The notes beneath the pieces were generated by a model. That model did no database searches and was not told where the DNA came from. It saw nothing but the letters and a program-made list of their open reading frames with translations. Of a stretch of DNA of 34,240 bases, positions 1 through 8,117 are shown one piece after another. Each line of letters opens with the position of its first letter. The first letter of the stretch is position 1. Position numbers and translations under genes: made by a program. The stretch is from a virus: positions 1 through 34,240 of IMG/VR virus record IMGVR_UViG_3300005534_000114. One strand, given 5' to 3'.

Positions 1-989
1 TTCTTGGTTTCAGCTTGAGTTGTAGATTCAATCTGATCACGCAGAGTGTCTTGACGTTTCTGTTCGACTTCTTTTGCACCCACCGCAGTAACCAATTGTT
101 TCTGTTCTTCGGCGGTCAGACGACCTTGGCGAGCAATGGACAGGTCCGCTTGGGACTTCTGTACAGCGATCATACGGTCTTTGAACTGCTGGTTTGGATC
201 TACGCTCAGGATGTTTGCATCAACAACCGTTACACCCAGCTTGGCAAATTGACGTTCCATACGAATTGGAAGGCCGTCTTTACCCAAAACCTTGTTGACT
301 TTCACAATGGTTTTGGTATTGCCACCGTATTGGCCTTGATCAGTACCATCTTGCAGGATCGCAGTTTTGGCCGCTTCTTTGATTTCAACTTGGGTTTCGG
401 TACGTTCTACCAGATAGCTACCATCAGCCATTTGATCATAAAACGCTTGGGCAAACGCAGAAACCGAACCGCTGTAGTAGTCATCGGCGGTCATCAGTTG
501 TGCAGTCGATTTGATAACCGATTTCATAACTGGCATGATTGCCTGTACTACAAAGTTTTCCGGGGTGCGATAGATCCGAGCCAATTGGATGAATTGTTCA
601 CCCGATGGGATTGCAACACGAACGTTCGAATCAACCGTAGCAGTTACACCACCGAGGAATGTAGTAGGAAATGATGGAATCAAAGCAGAGCCCTGACCGT
701 CGATATCCGTACTTGCGCCTTTTGGCAATGCTGCCATGTTCGAAACGGACTGAATCGTCATTTCACGCGGCCATGGAGTTGCAGTACCAAATCCGAGGTA
801 GGTATACCCCAGATCGGAAACAACCTTTTCTTCGGTCGGCCATTTGGTCTGGATGTGGGTGATGTAGCCAGCTTCGTTGTAATAGAACAACTGACTGAAA
901 AGCAGCATCACCATAACAATCCCGGCGATGACAAGCCCACCGATCCATGCAAGTTTCTTGTTCACATTAAAACCGAAAATATCGCTCAC
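1..989 (-). CDS. SPFH/band-7 family membrane protein, C-terminus beyond window
   Basis: Reading the minus strand from a GTG at 989 gives an open frame that runs off the left edge. The start follows an AAGGAT ribosome site. Residues about 9-31 form one hydrophobic segment, giving an N-terminal anchored topology. The rest resembles the SPFH/prohibitin fold: a beta-rich domain with conserved VDANILSVDP-type spacing, then a charged Gln/Glu/Lys-rich helix that probably continues as a coiled coil outside the window. SPFH proteins form ring or cage assemblies in membranes; in phages their role is unknown. A promoter candidate lies 50-80 bases upstream, so it may head its own transcript. Family call is from pattern recognition only; the missing C-terminus limits certainty. 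Confidence 0.72.
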   Translation of the reverse strand, partial: MSDIFGFNVNKKLAWIGGLVIAGIVMVMLLFSQLFYYNEAGYITHIQTKWPTEEKVVSDLGYTYLGFGTATPWPREMTIQSVSNMAALPKGASTDIDGQGSALIPSFPTTFLGGVTATVDSNVRVAIPSGEQFIQLARIYRTPENFVVQAIMPVMKSVIKSTAQLMTADDYYSGSVSAFAQAFYDQMADGSYLVERTETQVEIKEAAKTAILQDGTDQGQYGGNTKTIVKVNKVLGKDGLPIRMERQFAKLGVTVVDANILSVDPNQQFKDRMIAVQKSQADLSIARQGRLTAEEQKQLVTAVGAKEVEQKRQDTLRDQIESTTQAETK

Positions 990-1039
990 TAATCTATCCT
1001 TTGTGTTATTGTTTGGTCATTTGACCGGATTACATGTAC

Positions 1040-1069
1040 ATCATACTACGTTTTCATTTGAATCTAAAC
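1040..1069 (-). promoter_or_regulatory. Sigma70-like promoter for the SPFH gene
   Basis: On the minus strand a GTTTAGA -35 box (1069-1063) is followed by exactly 17 bases and a TATGAT -10 box (1045-1040). It sits in the 143-base gap between the metallophosphoesterase stop and the SPFH start and has the same design as seven other sites in the window. Confidence 0.75.
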
Positions 1070-1132
1070 AGATTTTCTATTCGATTAATAATCCGTTTCG
1101 ATGTCGCCATTTTACAGACTCAAAACAGATTG

Positions 1133-1936
1133 TCAATGGATTCTGTAGAAACTTTTTTCGAGGAACCCGGTGTCATCTTGATCTGGGTAGCCGTAAGGGT
1201 TGCAAATGACATTGGTATTACCAATCATATAATCATGAACGACATGAACATGACCATGGCACCAGAATTTGATGCTAGGCCGATCCATAATGAATTCACT
1301 CAAATCGCTGTGATATCCGAAGTTGATGTAATAATCGTTTGCATATTTCGGATCAAGACTTAGATGACTTGGTGGGTGATGGGTAACGACCACGCAGGGT
1401 TCCATCGAATTTCCGACTTCTTCCGCGATGTAATCCAAATCCCTCATATGCTCATACTGCCAATGACGTGGCTTGAACTTCCCATAATGATCAAATTTTT
1501 CATCATGATAATCGATTACCCGGAAATCATTCATTCCGGTGTTCAGGGCATATTCCACGATTGGGTTGCCCCGGTCCATGTTGGTCCAGAGTGTAGCCCC
1601 TACAAACCGAATTCCATCAATTACCACGGAATCCCGAATCAGGAAGTGGATGTTATCCCGACCTTCGGGATTCATCTTCTGGAAATTGAACAAATTGGTA
1701 ATTGGCTTGATCACCGATCCGTAATATTCATGGTTTCCCGGAACGTACACAACCGCTTTGAAACGATTGGCGTATTCAGTCAGGAGTGGTGCAACATTCG
1801 CTGCATTTTTGAGGGTGTGGAAGTCCCCTGCGATTACCAGCACTCGCTCTTTGTCACCGTTGATATGCGGTAACGACGGCATTGCAAAGGAAGCGTACCA
1901 TTCAAGGTGCGTATCCGATATAAGTCGAAATTCCAT
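1133..1936 (-). CDS. Calcineurin-like metallophosphoesterase
   Basis: The 267-residue protein has the motifs of this fold in order: SDTH at residues 7-10, GDFH near 37-40, GNHE at 67-70, a THHPPS motif near 190 and a CHGHVH motif near 230. These residues bind the two metal ions of a phosphodiesterase or phosphatase centre. The substrate cannot be read from sequence. I start it at the ATG at 1936 because this ATG overlaps the TGA of the upstream gene (TGATG), which implies translational coupling; a TTG one codon earlier also exists. It is unrelated in position to gp47, the other member of this fold in the window. It is cytoplasmic, with no signal peptide. Confidence 0.88.
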   Translation of the reverse strand: MEFRLISDTHLEWYASFAMPSLPHINGDKERVLVIAGDFHTLKNAANVAPLLTEYANRFKAVVYVPGNHEYYGSVIKPITNLFNFQKMNPEGRDNIHFLIRDSVVIDGIRFVGATLWTNMDRGNPIVEYALNTGMNDFRVIDYHDEKFDHYGKFKPRHWQYEHMRDLDYIAEEVGNSMEPCVVVTHHPPSHLSLDPKYANDYYINFGYHSDLSEFIMDRPSIKFWCHGHVHVVHDYMIGNTNVICNPYGYPDQDDTGFLEKSFYRIH

Positions 1937-2127
1937 CAATTACTCCATTTCACCCTGATCACAGCGGTGCTAATTTTATTCTTTTTGTCCTTATACTCAA
2001 TATGAGTTAGGACAGCTTTGTTACCAAGTCTATCTTCAAAGTCTTCTTGCCATTCACGAATTACCACAGACCCATTCTGTTTGTAGAACGGGATATGTGG
2101 AATGACTTTGATTTCTTTACCCGCCAT
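1936..2127 (-). CDS. Hypothetical 63-aa protein
   Basis: Small, charged, probably beta-rich protein (a KDKKNK stretch near the C-terminus) that I do not recognise. The frame stays open upstream to 2190, which would overlap the preceding gene by about 50 bases; I choose the ATG at 2127 because it lies just after that gene's stop at 2141. The ribosome site before it is weak, so a coupled start or a TTG one codon upstream remains possible. Its stop overlaps the metallophosphoesterase start. Position suggests an accessory partner of the short operon 2338-1133, without evidence of function. Confidence 0.6.
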   Translation of the reverse strand: MAGKEIKVIPHIPFYKQNGSVVIREWQEDFEDRLGNKAVLTHIEYKDKKNKISTAVIRVKWSN

Positions 2128-2140
2128 CAAACCGTTTGGT

Positions 2141-2338
2141 TCACTGACATTTTTCAAGGGCCAGATCATACAGTTCGCTCGCGGCGTCAACTAACTTGTT
2201 TCGGTTATGAACATAGTGCATGTCATCACCGCAACCACTATTTCGTTCAGCAACGCTGTAATCCAAAATGAATTGGAATTTACGTTCGTTGAATTCCGAA
2301 CTAGCTTGCGGGAGACTGTTACCAATTTCGTCGAACAT
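2141..2338 (-). CDS. Hypothetical 65-aa protein
   Basis: First gene of the operon that follows the nadV terminator. The ATG is preceded by GAGGAA at good spacing and by a promoter candidate at 2363-2392. The protein is acidic and mostly helical in composition, with a HNRNKLVDAASELYDLAL segment typical of a short amphipathic helix. No family recognised. The start is well supported, the function is not. Confidence 0.7.
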   Translation of the reverse strand: MFDEIGNSLPQASSEFNERKFQFILDYSVAERNSGCGDDMHYVHNRNKLVDAASELYDLALEKCQ

Positions 2339-2362
2339 TCTTAATTCCTCATTAGAAACAGA

Positions 2363-2392
2363 ATGATACCACAGTTTCTATTCATATTAAAC
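2363..2392 (-). promoter_or_regulatory. Promoter abutting the nadV terminator
   Basis: Minus strand: GTTTAAT -35 box (2392-2386), 17-base spacer, TATCAT -10 box (2368-2363). The -35 begins right at the end of the T-run of the terminator at 2393-2420, so the end of one transcript and the start signal of the next are back to back. Confidence 0.72.
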
Positions 2393-2420
2393 AAAAAGGG
2401 AGCCTTTCGGCTCCCTTTTA
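2393..2420 (-). terminator. Rho-independent terminator after nadV
   Basis: Perfect 7-bp stem (GGGAGCC with GGCTCCC, 2398-2404 and 2409-2415) with a four-base loop, followed on the minus strand by five T. It lies 11 bases beyond the nadV stop. The flanking A/T runs on both sides would let it act in both directions. Confidence 0.9.
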
Positions 2421-2430
2421 TTTGCATCAA

Positions 2431-3909
2431 TTAAGCGATGCGGATTTCACTAAACGCCCATTCGATCAGATGTTCACCATCTTCCCAGACAGTATGCAGT
2501 TGATCCACAATGGTGTGGTTAGTCTCTTGCAGTTCGATCCGATCCGAGAAGTATTTCCCACTCGAATCCTTGAACGTGGTCACACGACCTTTCTTCGACC
2601 GTTTTACGGAATCGGTATCCGGGTCTTTGTACAGGTCTTTCCAGACACCATCAACGCAAAGTGCGGATGCCTTCATGGCGAATTTGAGCCAATCACGGTC
2701 GCAGTGTTGCAGCAGGGCACCACCCATACCGAAAACGATGTTATCAGCAGAGTACATTTTCGACTGTTTGAACATATTGTCGTAAATGTGACGAATACTG
2801 GATTCGTTGATCCCGTCGCCTTGCAGAACGCGGATGCAGTCTGGAAGAGTCTTGTAGCCGTTGCTGTTCACGGTATAACCGAAACCTTTCATCAGAATGC
2901 CGATGATTTCCACAGGGATTTCAGTCGGGCAACCCGAGTCAGGGCGCAGTACAAACGTACCACCGGAATTGATGATTCGAGTTTTGATCGGATCGGTTGC
3001 ACACCATTCAGCGAAGCGACGGATGCTATAGGTATCACCTACGCAGGCCACAATGCCTTTGTGTTTTTCCAGCAGTTGGATAGCCATTTCCAGAGCGTTC
3101 GAATCATCACGGGTTTCGGCGTCGGAGTTTGCACAAACAACGCTGTGTTCCGTAGCACGTACCGAGAAGGCTGGCATATCACCCTTCTTAACGCCGTAGA
3201 ACGCTTTCAGTTCGATAATCGCTTGGATGGTATCAGTACCCATCCAACCGGCCATCAAGTGGGCTGCACCGCCGATACGAGCCGATTCCACACTGGACAC
3301 ACCACGGAACCCGAAGTCATGCAGTTTGAATTGGCTACCTACGCCGTCTTCAACCGACTGACGGAAAGCGTTTTCAACCACTTGGCGGATACTGTACGAA
3401 ACAGAAGCCACTGTAATTGGATACCATGCTTGCAGGAACAGCGGTTCGAAATACGATACCAGCCATGCAAAGTCTGGGTGGGTGTTCTCGACAGTCCACA
3501 GCACGTTGCCTGTAGGAACAATCGTGCCTTCTTTCAGGCATCGGATGCGCAGTGGCAGTTTACCTTTGAACTCGGTGACAATCTGTTCCCAACCTTTACG
3601 GTTGAAGACACCCGGCCCCATGTGCAGTTCTACCAGTTCTTCTGCTTCGTCCACGTCCTGCATGGTGATGCGGGCTGAGAAGTGACGTTTCAGAATGGCT
3701 TGCAGGCCGACAAAAACGGTGTGGGTGTAACCTTCGTTGACACCACGTACAGCGTATTGATCAGATCCACGGGATTCGCCGTAGGAATACAGGTACTGAG
3801 CGCCTTGTGGGAGCATTTCCCAGTGATCGATTTTGTAGCTATCCGATTTCAGAATCAGGTTGTGTTCGTTGAAATCAAGTTTGGTGATATTGGTATTGAA
3901 AGCTGTCAT
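2431..3909 (-). CDS. nadV: Nicotinamide phosphoribosyltransferase (NadV/NAMPT)
   Basis: The enzyme joins nicotinamide to PRPP to give NMN, the first step of NAD+ salvage. The 492-residue length fits the family. Recognisable blocks are the HDFGFRGVSS segment followed by a conserved GGAAHL and GTDT, the RPDSG block and the VLQGDGI block, all typical of NAMPT phosphoribosyl-binding sites. I start at the ATG at 3909, which has GAGGAG upstream; an earlier in-frame start would overlap the nadM gene. It sits 25 bases after nadM, whose product converts NMN to NAD+, so the two form a complete salvage pathway. Such phage pairs (for example in KVP40-like phages) can restore NAD+ drained by host defences such as Thoeris. 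Confidence 0.95.
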   Translation of the reverse strand: MTAFNTNITKLDFNEHNLILKSDSYKIDHWEMLPQGAQYLYSYGESRGSDQYAVRGVNEGYTHTVFVGLQAILKRHFSARITMQDVDEAEELVELHMGPGVFNRKGWEQIVTEFKGKLPLRIRCLKEGTIVPTGNVLWTVENTHPDFAWLVSYFEPLFLQAWYPITVASVSYSIRQVVENAFRQSVEDGVGSQFKLHDFGFRGVSSVESARIGGAAHLMAGWMGTDTIQAIIELKAFYGVKKGDMPAFSVRATEHSVVCANSDAETRDDSNALEMAIQLLEKHKGIVACVGDTYSIRRFAEWCATDPIKTRIINSGGTFVLRPDSGCPTEIPVEIIGILMKGFGYTVNSNGYKTLPDCIRVLQGDGINESSIRHIYDNMFKQSKMYSADNIVFGMGGALLQHCDRDWLKFAMKASALCVDGVWKDLYKDPDTDSVKRSKKGRVTTFKDSSGKYFSDRIELQETNHTIVDQLHTVWEDGEHLIEWAFSEIRIA

Positions 3910-3934
3910 TCTTTCGAACTCCTCGAAAATTGAA

Positions 3935-5005
3935 TTAGTTTTGTTGTTTCGCAGCACGACCGATCATGGTCATGATGATGTTGTGGTGGTCTTCAAAAAA
4001 CTCAGCCGCATGTTCTGGGGCCGAAATTTCAGAGATTGGAACCCAGAACGCTTTGTCCGCGTCATCAGAACCGTAAACCCGTGGCAAGCTACCGTCATGA
4101 TTTGTATCAATCTTGAGGGTATGTGCAAAGGTCAGAATTCGACCACGCAAAGAGCGATTTGGTTTGTCGAACACTTTTACATCAATGATCGACTTCCGCA
4201 GTACCTTTGGTGGTACATGCAATTTTGTTTCTTCGTCCAATTCCCGAAGCATACCGTCTTCAACGGTTTCATTTGTGTTCAGGAACCCACCGGGCAGAGC
4301 AAGTTTGCCTTTACCGGGGATGTTCTTTCGACGAATCAACAGGATGTGGCTTTTGCACAGAACAACCGCGTCTGCGGTTACATCGTTGATCGGGTATTTG
4401 GCCCGACGATGTGCGGGATATGCTTTGTGAAAATTGTATTCATCACAAATTGCATAATATGCAGTCGAACCAAGGAATTCATCGAAAATATAATTCCATA
4501 CGGATCTTGGCATCATCGACTTGGCATCATCGAAATCATCCTCAAACAACAGTTTGCGGATTGTAGTCGCTGCCATTTCTTCGTCACCGTGCATTTTTGC
4601 ACCAGTTTCTACGAAATCCCACGTTGGGAACAGATCGAGATAGAATGAACTATCGTCCTTCTTGTGTCCAACAATTGCCACTTTCGGATTTTTAATCCCG
4701 GAAATGTAACGATTCGATAACCGCATGATTTCAGCGGCCCACAAGTCATCAGATGGGTTGTCATTGATAAGGGCTAGGCCCACACCTTTGATTCCAGCTT
4801 CGATGGTTGCAGCTTCGACCATATACGAACGGTCATCATTACTGAATGGGTTGCGTTCATCACGAGGCGCGTTAGCACCACCGAGAATTACTACAACTCG
4901 ATCAGCAATCGAATCTGCCAATTGGATGTTTTCCAGATGGGCGTTATGCAATGGAGCCATCCGCCCGATAAAAACCGCTAGGTCGTACTTTTTAACTTTG
5001 GTCAC
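3935..5005 (-). CDS. nadM: Bifunctional NMN adenylyltransferase / Nudix hydrolase (NadM-Nudix)
   Basis: Residues 1-180 are a nucleotidyltransferase domain with the GRMAPLHNAH motif at 14-23, which contains the paired histidines used for adenylyl transfer. Residues about 205-350 are a Nudix domain with the box beginning at GG 239-240: the spaced glycine, glutamate and RELDEE are present, but the glycine normally after EE-x is replaced by lysine. The first domain makes NAD+ from NMN and ATP; the second usually hydrolyses ADP-ribose. The start is the GTG at 5005, with GAGGGG upstream; the frame is open to 5062 but that extension covers an inverted repeat and lacks a ribosome site. nadV follows directly, completing the pathway. 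Confidence 0.94.
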   Translation of the reverse strand: MTKVKKYDLAVFIGRMAPLHNAHLENIQLADSIADRVVVILGGANAPRDERNPFSNDDRSYMVEAATIEAGIKGVGLALINDNPSDDLWAAEIMRLSNRYISGIKNPKVAIVGHKKDDSSFYLDLFPTWDFVETGAKMHGDEEMAATTIRKLLFEDDFDDAKSMMPRSVWNYIFDEFLGSTAYYAICDEYNFHKAYPAHRRAKYPINDVTADAVVLCKSHILLIRRKNIPGKGKLALPGGFLNTNETVEDGMLRELDEETKLHVPPKVLRKSIIDVKVFDKPNRSLRGRILTFAHTLKIDTNHDGSLPRVYGSDDADKAFWVPISEISAPEHAAEFFEDHHNIIMTMIGRAAKQQN

Positions 5006-5036
5006 GCTTGATCCCCTCAATGTGTGCCTATTGAAA

Positions 5037-5066
5037 CAGAATGGAAAACTGCTGTCAACCATTCTG
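5037..5066. repeat. 8-bp inverted repeat between lysozyme gene and nadM
   Basis: CAGAATGG and CCATTCTG are perfect complements 14 bases apart, in the gap between the lysozyme stop (5078) and the nadM start (5005). On the minus strand the second arm is followed by TTTC, so it could be a weak terminator, but it could equally be an operator. No promoter of the common 17-base type is present here. Confidence 0.55.
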
Positions 5067-5077
5067 TTCTGATTATT

Positions 5078-5563
5078 TTAAGATTGTGCTCGGATCAACC
5101 AACCACGCAGGTAAATAGACAGAGAAGGCTTCGCAGCCACCAACCCTTTGTAGTAATCCGACAGAATCGATCTGAAGGCTGCTAGAAACGCGGCAGGGTC
5201 TGCGGCGTTCAGGTCAGTGATCGTTTCCACCCCGAAAGTGCTCCCAACGACGATATTGTTACCCAAGGTGTTCAATGCTTGCTGGGTAAATTTGAACGAC
5301 CGGCTATTTCCGATGTTAACAGCGGTATCGAAAATTTTGGTAGCACAATCGTCATTGATAATTGAATCATATCCATATGGCTGCCAGAAATCTCTCAGGT
5401 AGATAGCCGTGGCTTGGTCTACGGTCAGATTTGCGATGTCCACATTCGGATACGAACGTTTTGAAATTCCGAAATTGGTTTCACCACCCGGATCAGCAGG
5501 GTTATTGACGTAGCCACCTTCGTGTGCTAGGACTACTGAAATTGCTGTTTGAAAATTTGACAT
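5078..5563 (-). CDS. GH108-type lysozyme (endolysin-like muramidase)
   Basis: A 161-residue protein with the signature of glycoside hydrolase 108 muramidases near the N-terminus: LAHEGGY with the likely catalytic glutamate, then NPADPGG and TNFGIS. It would cleave peptidoglycan between N-acetylmuramic acid and N-acetylglucosamine. No signal peptide or membrane segment is visible, so release would need a holin, as in typical endolysins. I start at the ATG at 5563 behind GGAG; a TTG four codons upstream is less likely. A near-match to the T4 late promoter (CATAAATA) lies 25-32 bases upstream, fitting late expression of a lysis gene. Confidence 0.9.
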   Translation of the reverse strand: MSNFQTAISVVLAHEGGYVNNPADPGGETNFGISKRSYPNVDIANLTVDQATAIYLRDFWQPYGYDSIINDDCATKIFDTAVNIGNSRSFKFTQQALNTLGNNIVVGSTFGVETITDLNAADPAAFLAAFRSILSDYYKGLVAAKPSLSIYLRGWLIRAQS

Positions 5564-5586
5564 AAATTTCTCCAATGTTATGTGGA

Positions 5587-5595
5587 GTATTTATG
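5587..5595 (-). promoter_or_regulatory. Possible late promoter (CATAAATA) for the lysozyme gene
   Basis: The minus strand carries CATAAATA, one base off the T4 late consensus TATAAATA that is read by gp55. It lies between the rnlB stop and the lysozyme start. Variants at the first base are plausible for this element; expression data are needed to be sure. Confidence 0.45.
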
Positions 5596-5608
5596 TCAAA
5601 TCAATACA

Positions 5609-6649
5609 TCAAAATTCGAGTTTGATCCAAACCGGTTTGATTACCGACGCAGCATAGGCGCCGATTCGTTTACCAAGAACATTCCATTCCTCGGTATCTT
5701 GTGCCCGGAAACCATTATCCTTCTCAAAATCTTCCAGCGCGTCACGGGTGACATCACCTTGCAGCCGACCGAACGACTTTTGATCGTAGGTTGATTTTGA
5801 TAGAACTGCGTTAACTCGATTCTCGTTCAGATAGGAACAAACCTTATCCAACAGAGCTTGTTGATCTTCTGTCAAGGTCACTGCGGATTTGATTTTGACT
5901 TCTTTGACCTTTTCACCATACAAAGCGTTCTTCTGTTTCAGAATAACACGTTCGTTACCGATATAGAAGTCTTCATCATAACCACGGATTACAAACCCTT
6001 CAGCGTAATCAATCTGGGTCTTTTCACGGTGTTCTGTTTCAAGTTTGTATGCTTTAGGTACTTTGGTATAGAACAATGGATCGATTTTGATCAATTCTTC
6101 CAAAGTTCCGATTTTTAGGACAGGGGCAGTTCGCATACGATCATCAAATGACAACTTAGTGATAATGTTTGCATCAAACAACATGTCGTCCAAATCTGAA
6201 AATGGCACATATCGACTTACACCAGTATCAAAGGTCAGTTTCAGGTCGAATGCCATGAATTCGTTATCTGGATGGTAGTTCACACCATCTTGAACTTTCT
6301 TGGCGGACTGAGCGCCTACACCGTTATACCGACCACCGAAAATTTCACCGAACAGATTGATTTGAGTAATTCCGGGAAATTCGTTTTTAACCAACCCGAA
6401 TAGCGCCTGAACTACTGGTTTGTATCGGTTGTAAAACCGAGTATGTCCGTAGAATGTTTCCAGTTCATCAATTACATCGGTACGCTTTGCAACCCGAACC
6501 CCGGATGCATCAGCAATCCATGAAAAGTTAGCACCATGAATCTTTTCCAAGGCGACCATCTGGGCATCACCAACACGCATAGCGCATTTGTCGAGAAATC
6601 CTTGACGATACGAGTTTTCAATTGAACTATATTTTACAAATTCGCTCAC
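5609..6649 (-). CDS. rnlB: RNA ligase 2 (T4 RnlB family)
   Basis: This 346-residue protein resembles T4 Rnl2 from the N-terminus on (KYSSIENSY, then EKIHGANFS). The nucleotidyltransferase motifs are visible in order: motif I with the adenylated lysine at residue 36, VAKRT as motif Ia, FMAFDLKL as motif III, AEGFVIRG as motif IV and ILKQKN as motif V. Rnl2 enzymes seal nicks in double-stranded RNA using ATP; the T4 enzyme needs no accessory protein. Start is GTG at 6649 with AAGGAT upstream. It shares the region with pseT and rnlA, so the phage carries all three T4 RNA-end repair proteins. Confidence 0.95.
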   Translation of the reverse strand: MSEFVKYSSIENSYRQGFLDKCAMRVGDAQMVALEKIHGANFSWIADASGVRVAKRTDVIDELETFYGHTRFYNRYKPVVQALFGLVKNEFPGITQINLFGEIFGGRYNGVGAQSAKKVQDGVNYHPDNEFMAFDLKLTFDTGVSRYVPFSDLDDMLFDANIITKLSFDDRMRTAPVLKIGTLEELIKIDPLFYTKVPKAYKLETEHREKTQIDYAEGFVIRGYDEDFYIGNERVILKQKNALYGEKVKEVKIKSAVTLTEDQQALLDKVCSYLNENRVNAVLSKSTYDQKSFGRLQGDVTRDALEDFEKDNGFRAQDTEEWNVLGKRIGAYAASVIKPVWIKLEF

Positions 6650-6659
6650 AATATATCCT

Positions 6660-6989
6660 TTATTTCTTTGGTCGATATGAATACAACTGATCGAACATTA
6701 GTGACTGTTGTAACTGGGTTAATGGTATGTTTCCATCCGCATCCCCGATAATTTTCATAATAATGTACCTGAGCTGTTCCATGGTCTTTTTTGGATAACT
6801 TCCACGGTCTGTTTTAATGGCGATGTCAACATAGCCAATATTCCCAGAATTTTTAATATACAACTTCAGGTAATCATGAATGATGTCGAATATGGTTTCT
6901 GGCGCATCTGGATAATACCTAGTAATTCTTTCCGAGGTGAACGGCGTTGCCGCCGACACCACGTCAAAAATAACAGTTAAGCTTCTCAC
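6660..6989 (-). CDS. Hypothetical 109-aa protein
   Basis: GTG start at 6989 overlapping the stop of the gene upstream (GAGTGAG), which implies coupled translation. The protein is alpha/beta in composition with a helical ITRYYPDAPETIFDIIHDYL segment. I do not recognise a family. It ends 10 bases before rnlB in an operon with pseT. Confidence 0.7.
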   Translation of the reverse strand: MRSLTVIFDVVSAATPFTSERITRYYPDAPETIFDIIHDYLKLYIKNSGNIGYVDIAIKTDRGSYPKKTMEQLRYIIMKIIGDADGNIPLTQLQQSLMFDQLYSYRPKK

Positions 6990-7225
6990 TCATCATCGCC
7001 AAGTAAAATGTTGAACTTGACTTGATCGAGTAACAAATTGCACCCAGCGGTATCAAGATTGGTGACAAACCCACACCCATCTTTATCACCGGTGATCATC
7101 ACAAAATCAAGTTTACCGGTAAGAATCTCTTGATACATTTCATCAACAGCCGCTTTCATTTCAGGGCTGATAGCTTCTTGGGGTTTGGTCTTTGAAACCA
7201 ATTGGAACAATTTCTTATCAGTCAT
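6986..7225 (-). CDS. Hypothetical 79-aa protein
   Basis: Small acidic protein between pseT and the 109-aa gene, with 16 bases after the pseT stop. A TGDKDGCGFVTNLD segment looks like a compact beta-hairpin. Ribosome site is poor (TGGTGCG before the ATG). No family recognised. Confidence 0.68.
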   Translation of the reverse strand: MTDKKLFQLVSKTKPQEAISPEMKAAVDEMYQEILTGKLDFVMITGDKDGCGFVTNLDTAGCNLLLDQVKFNILLGDDE

Positions 7226-7241
7226 ACACGCACCAGTTAAA

Positions 7242-8108
7242 TCAAAAATTCCCCGGTGCCACTTGGTAGCACCGAAGTCCCATGCTACGCCACGTTTTTA
7301 CAACTTGGTCGCGATCATCAAACACACCTTTTACGTTATAGAAAGGTGCGATATAACGATGGTACAAATCATGCTTTACAGCAGAATCTTTGATCTGAGA
7401 ACCTTCTGAACGCATACACAATCCATATTCCGGTAGGTTGTTTTCACGCAACCACATCATGGTTTCTTTCCGACAAACTTCATCCCGGCCAGAAACTCCG
7501 ATCAATTTATTTCCAGCAGATTCCAAACACTTCAAAATTTCGATCACATCCGAATGTGCAGCATCCAGTCCAACCTTTTTCCAGTCGAACGGACCACGAA
7601 TACCTGTCATATCAGCTACTGTTCCGTCGATGTCGTACAGGAAGGCGTTTGGTTTGGTTGCATCAAATGCAGGGGCCATAATAGGAAACTGCTCCCGGTA
7701 ACTGGTGTACATCTGCTGTACAACGCCTACCGGGACAACCTTAGATTGGTCTTCACGCTTTTCATTACGTTCGATCAACTCATCCAACAGCATGTAAGGT
7801 GCTACATGAACCAATTGAATTTCAGCCCCAAAACTCGACCCAAATTTGATCAAATGATCGCGGGTGGTTGGGTTGATGTTGGTATCAGATACGATTACGT
7901 TCTGGCCGTTCAGCAGAGCTTCACGGATCAGATTTTCATGGACGTGGGTAATGCGTTTTTCATCAATACCTTTAGAATACCAAGCCCCATAGAGCTTCAT
8001 ACGCAACAGATCACGTTCAACCTGTACAAACCCTTGCGATACAAATTTACTCGCAAGGGTGGACTTGCCGCATCCGGGGACGCCGACAGTCAAAACCATT
8101 TTAGTCAC
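7242..8108 (-). CDS. pseT: Polynucleotide 5'-kinase / 3'-phosphatase (T4 Pnk)
   Basis: The 288-residue protein has the two T4 Pnk domains. The N-terminal kinase has the P-loop GVPGCGKS at 9-16 and the SDTNINP segment; the C-terminal phosphatase has YDIDGTVAD near 160, with the acylphosphatase aspartates, and ends like T4 Pnk (CYQVAPGNF). It removes 3' phosphates, including cyclic ones, and phosphorylates 5' ends, preparing cleaved tRNA for RnlA. Start is GTG at 8108 with AAGGA upstream. Its neighbour upstream is an AP2/HNH endonuclease and then rnlA, so the repair genes are nearly adjacent, split by a likely mobile gene. Confidence 0.96.
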   Translation of the reverse strand: MTKMVLTVGVPGCGKSTLASKFVSQGFVQVERDLLRMKLYGAWYSKGIDEKRITHVHENLIREALLNGQNVIVSDTNINPTTRDHLIKFGSSFGAEIQLVHVAPYMLLDELIERNEKREDQSKVVPVGVVQQMYTSYREQFPIMAPAFDATKPNAFLYDIDGTVADMTGIRGPFDWKKVGLDAAHSDVIEILKCLESAGNKLIGVSGRDEVCRKETMMWLRENNLPEYGLCMRSEGSQIKDSAVKHDLYHRYIAPFYNVKGVFDDRDQVVKTWRSMGLRCYQVAPGNF

Positions 8109-8117
8109 AAATATTCC

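Noticed and set aside
14-674. 219-aa plus-strand frame at the left edge
   Set aside because: Antisense to the SPFH gene; Phe-rich composition is the usual shadow pattern.
2422-3678. 418-aa open frame on the plus strand
   Set aside because: It is fully antisense to nadV, which has clear NAMPT motifs, and its own translation has no recognisable family.
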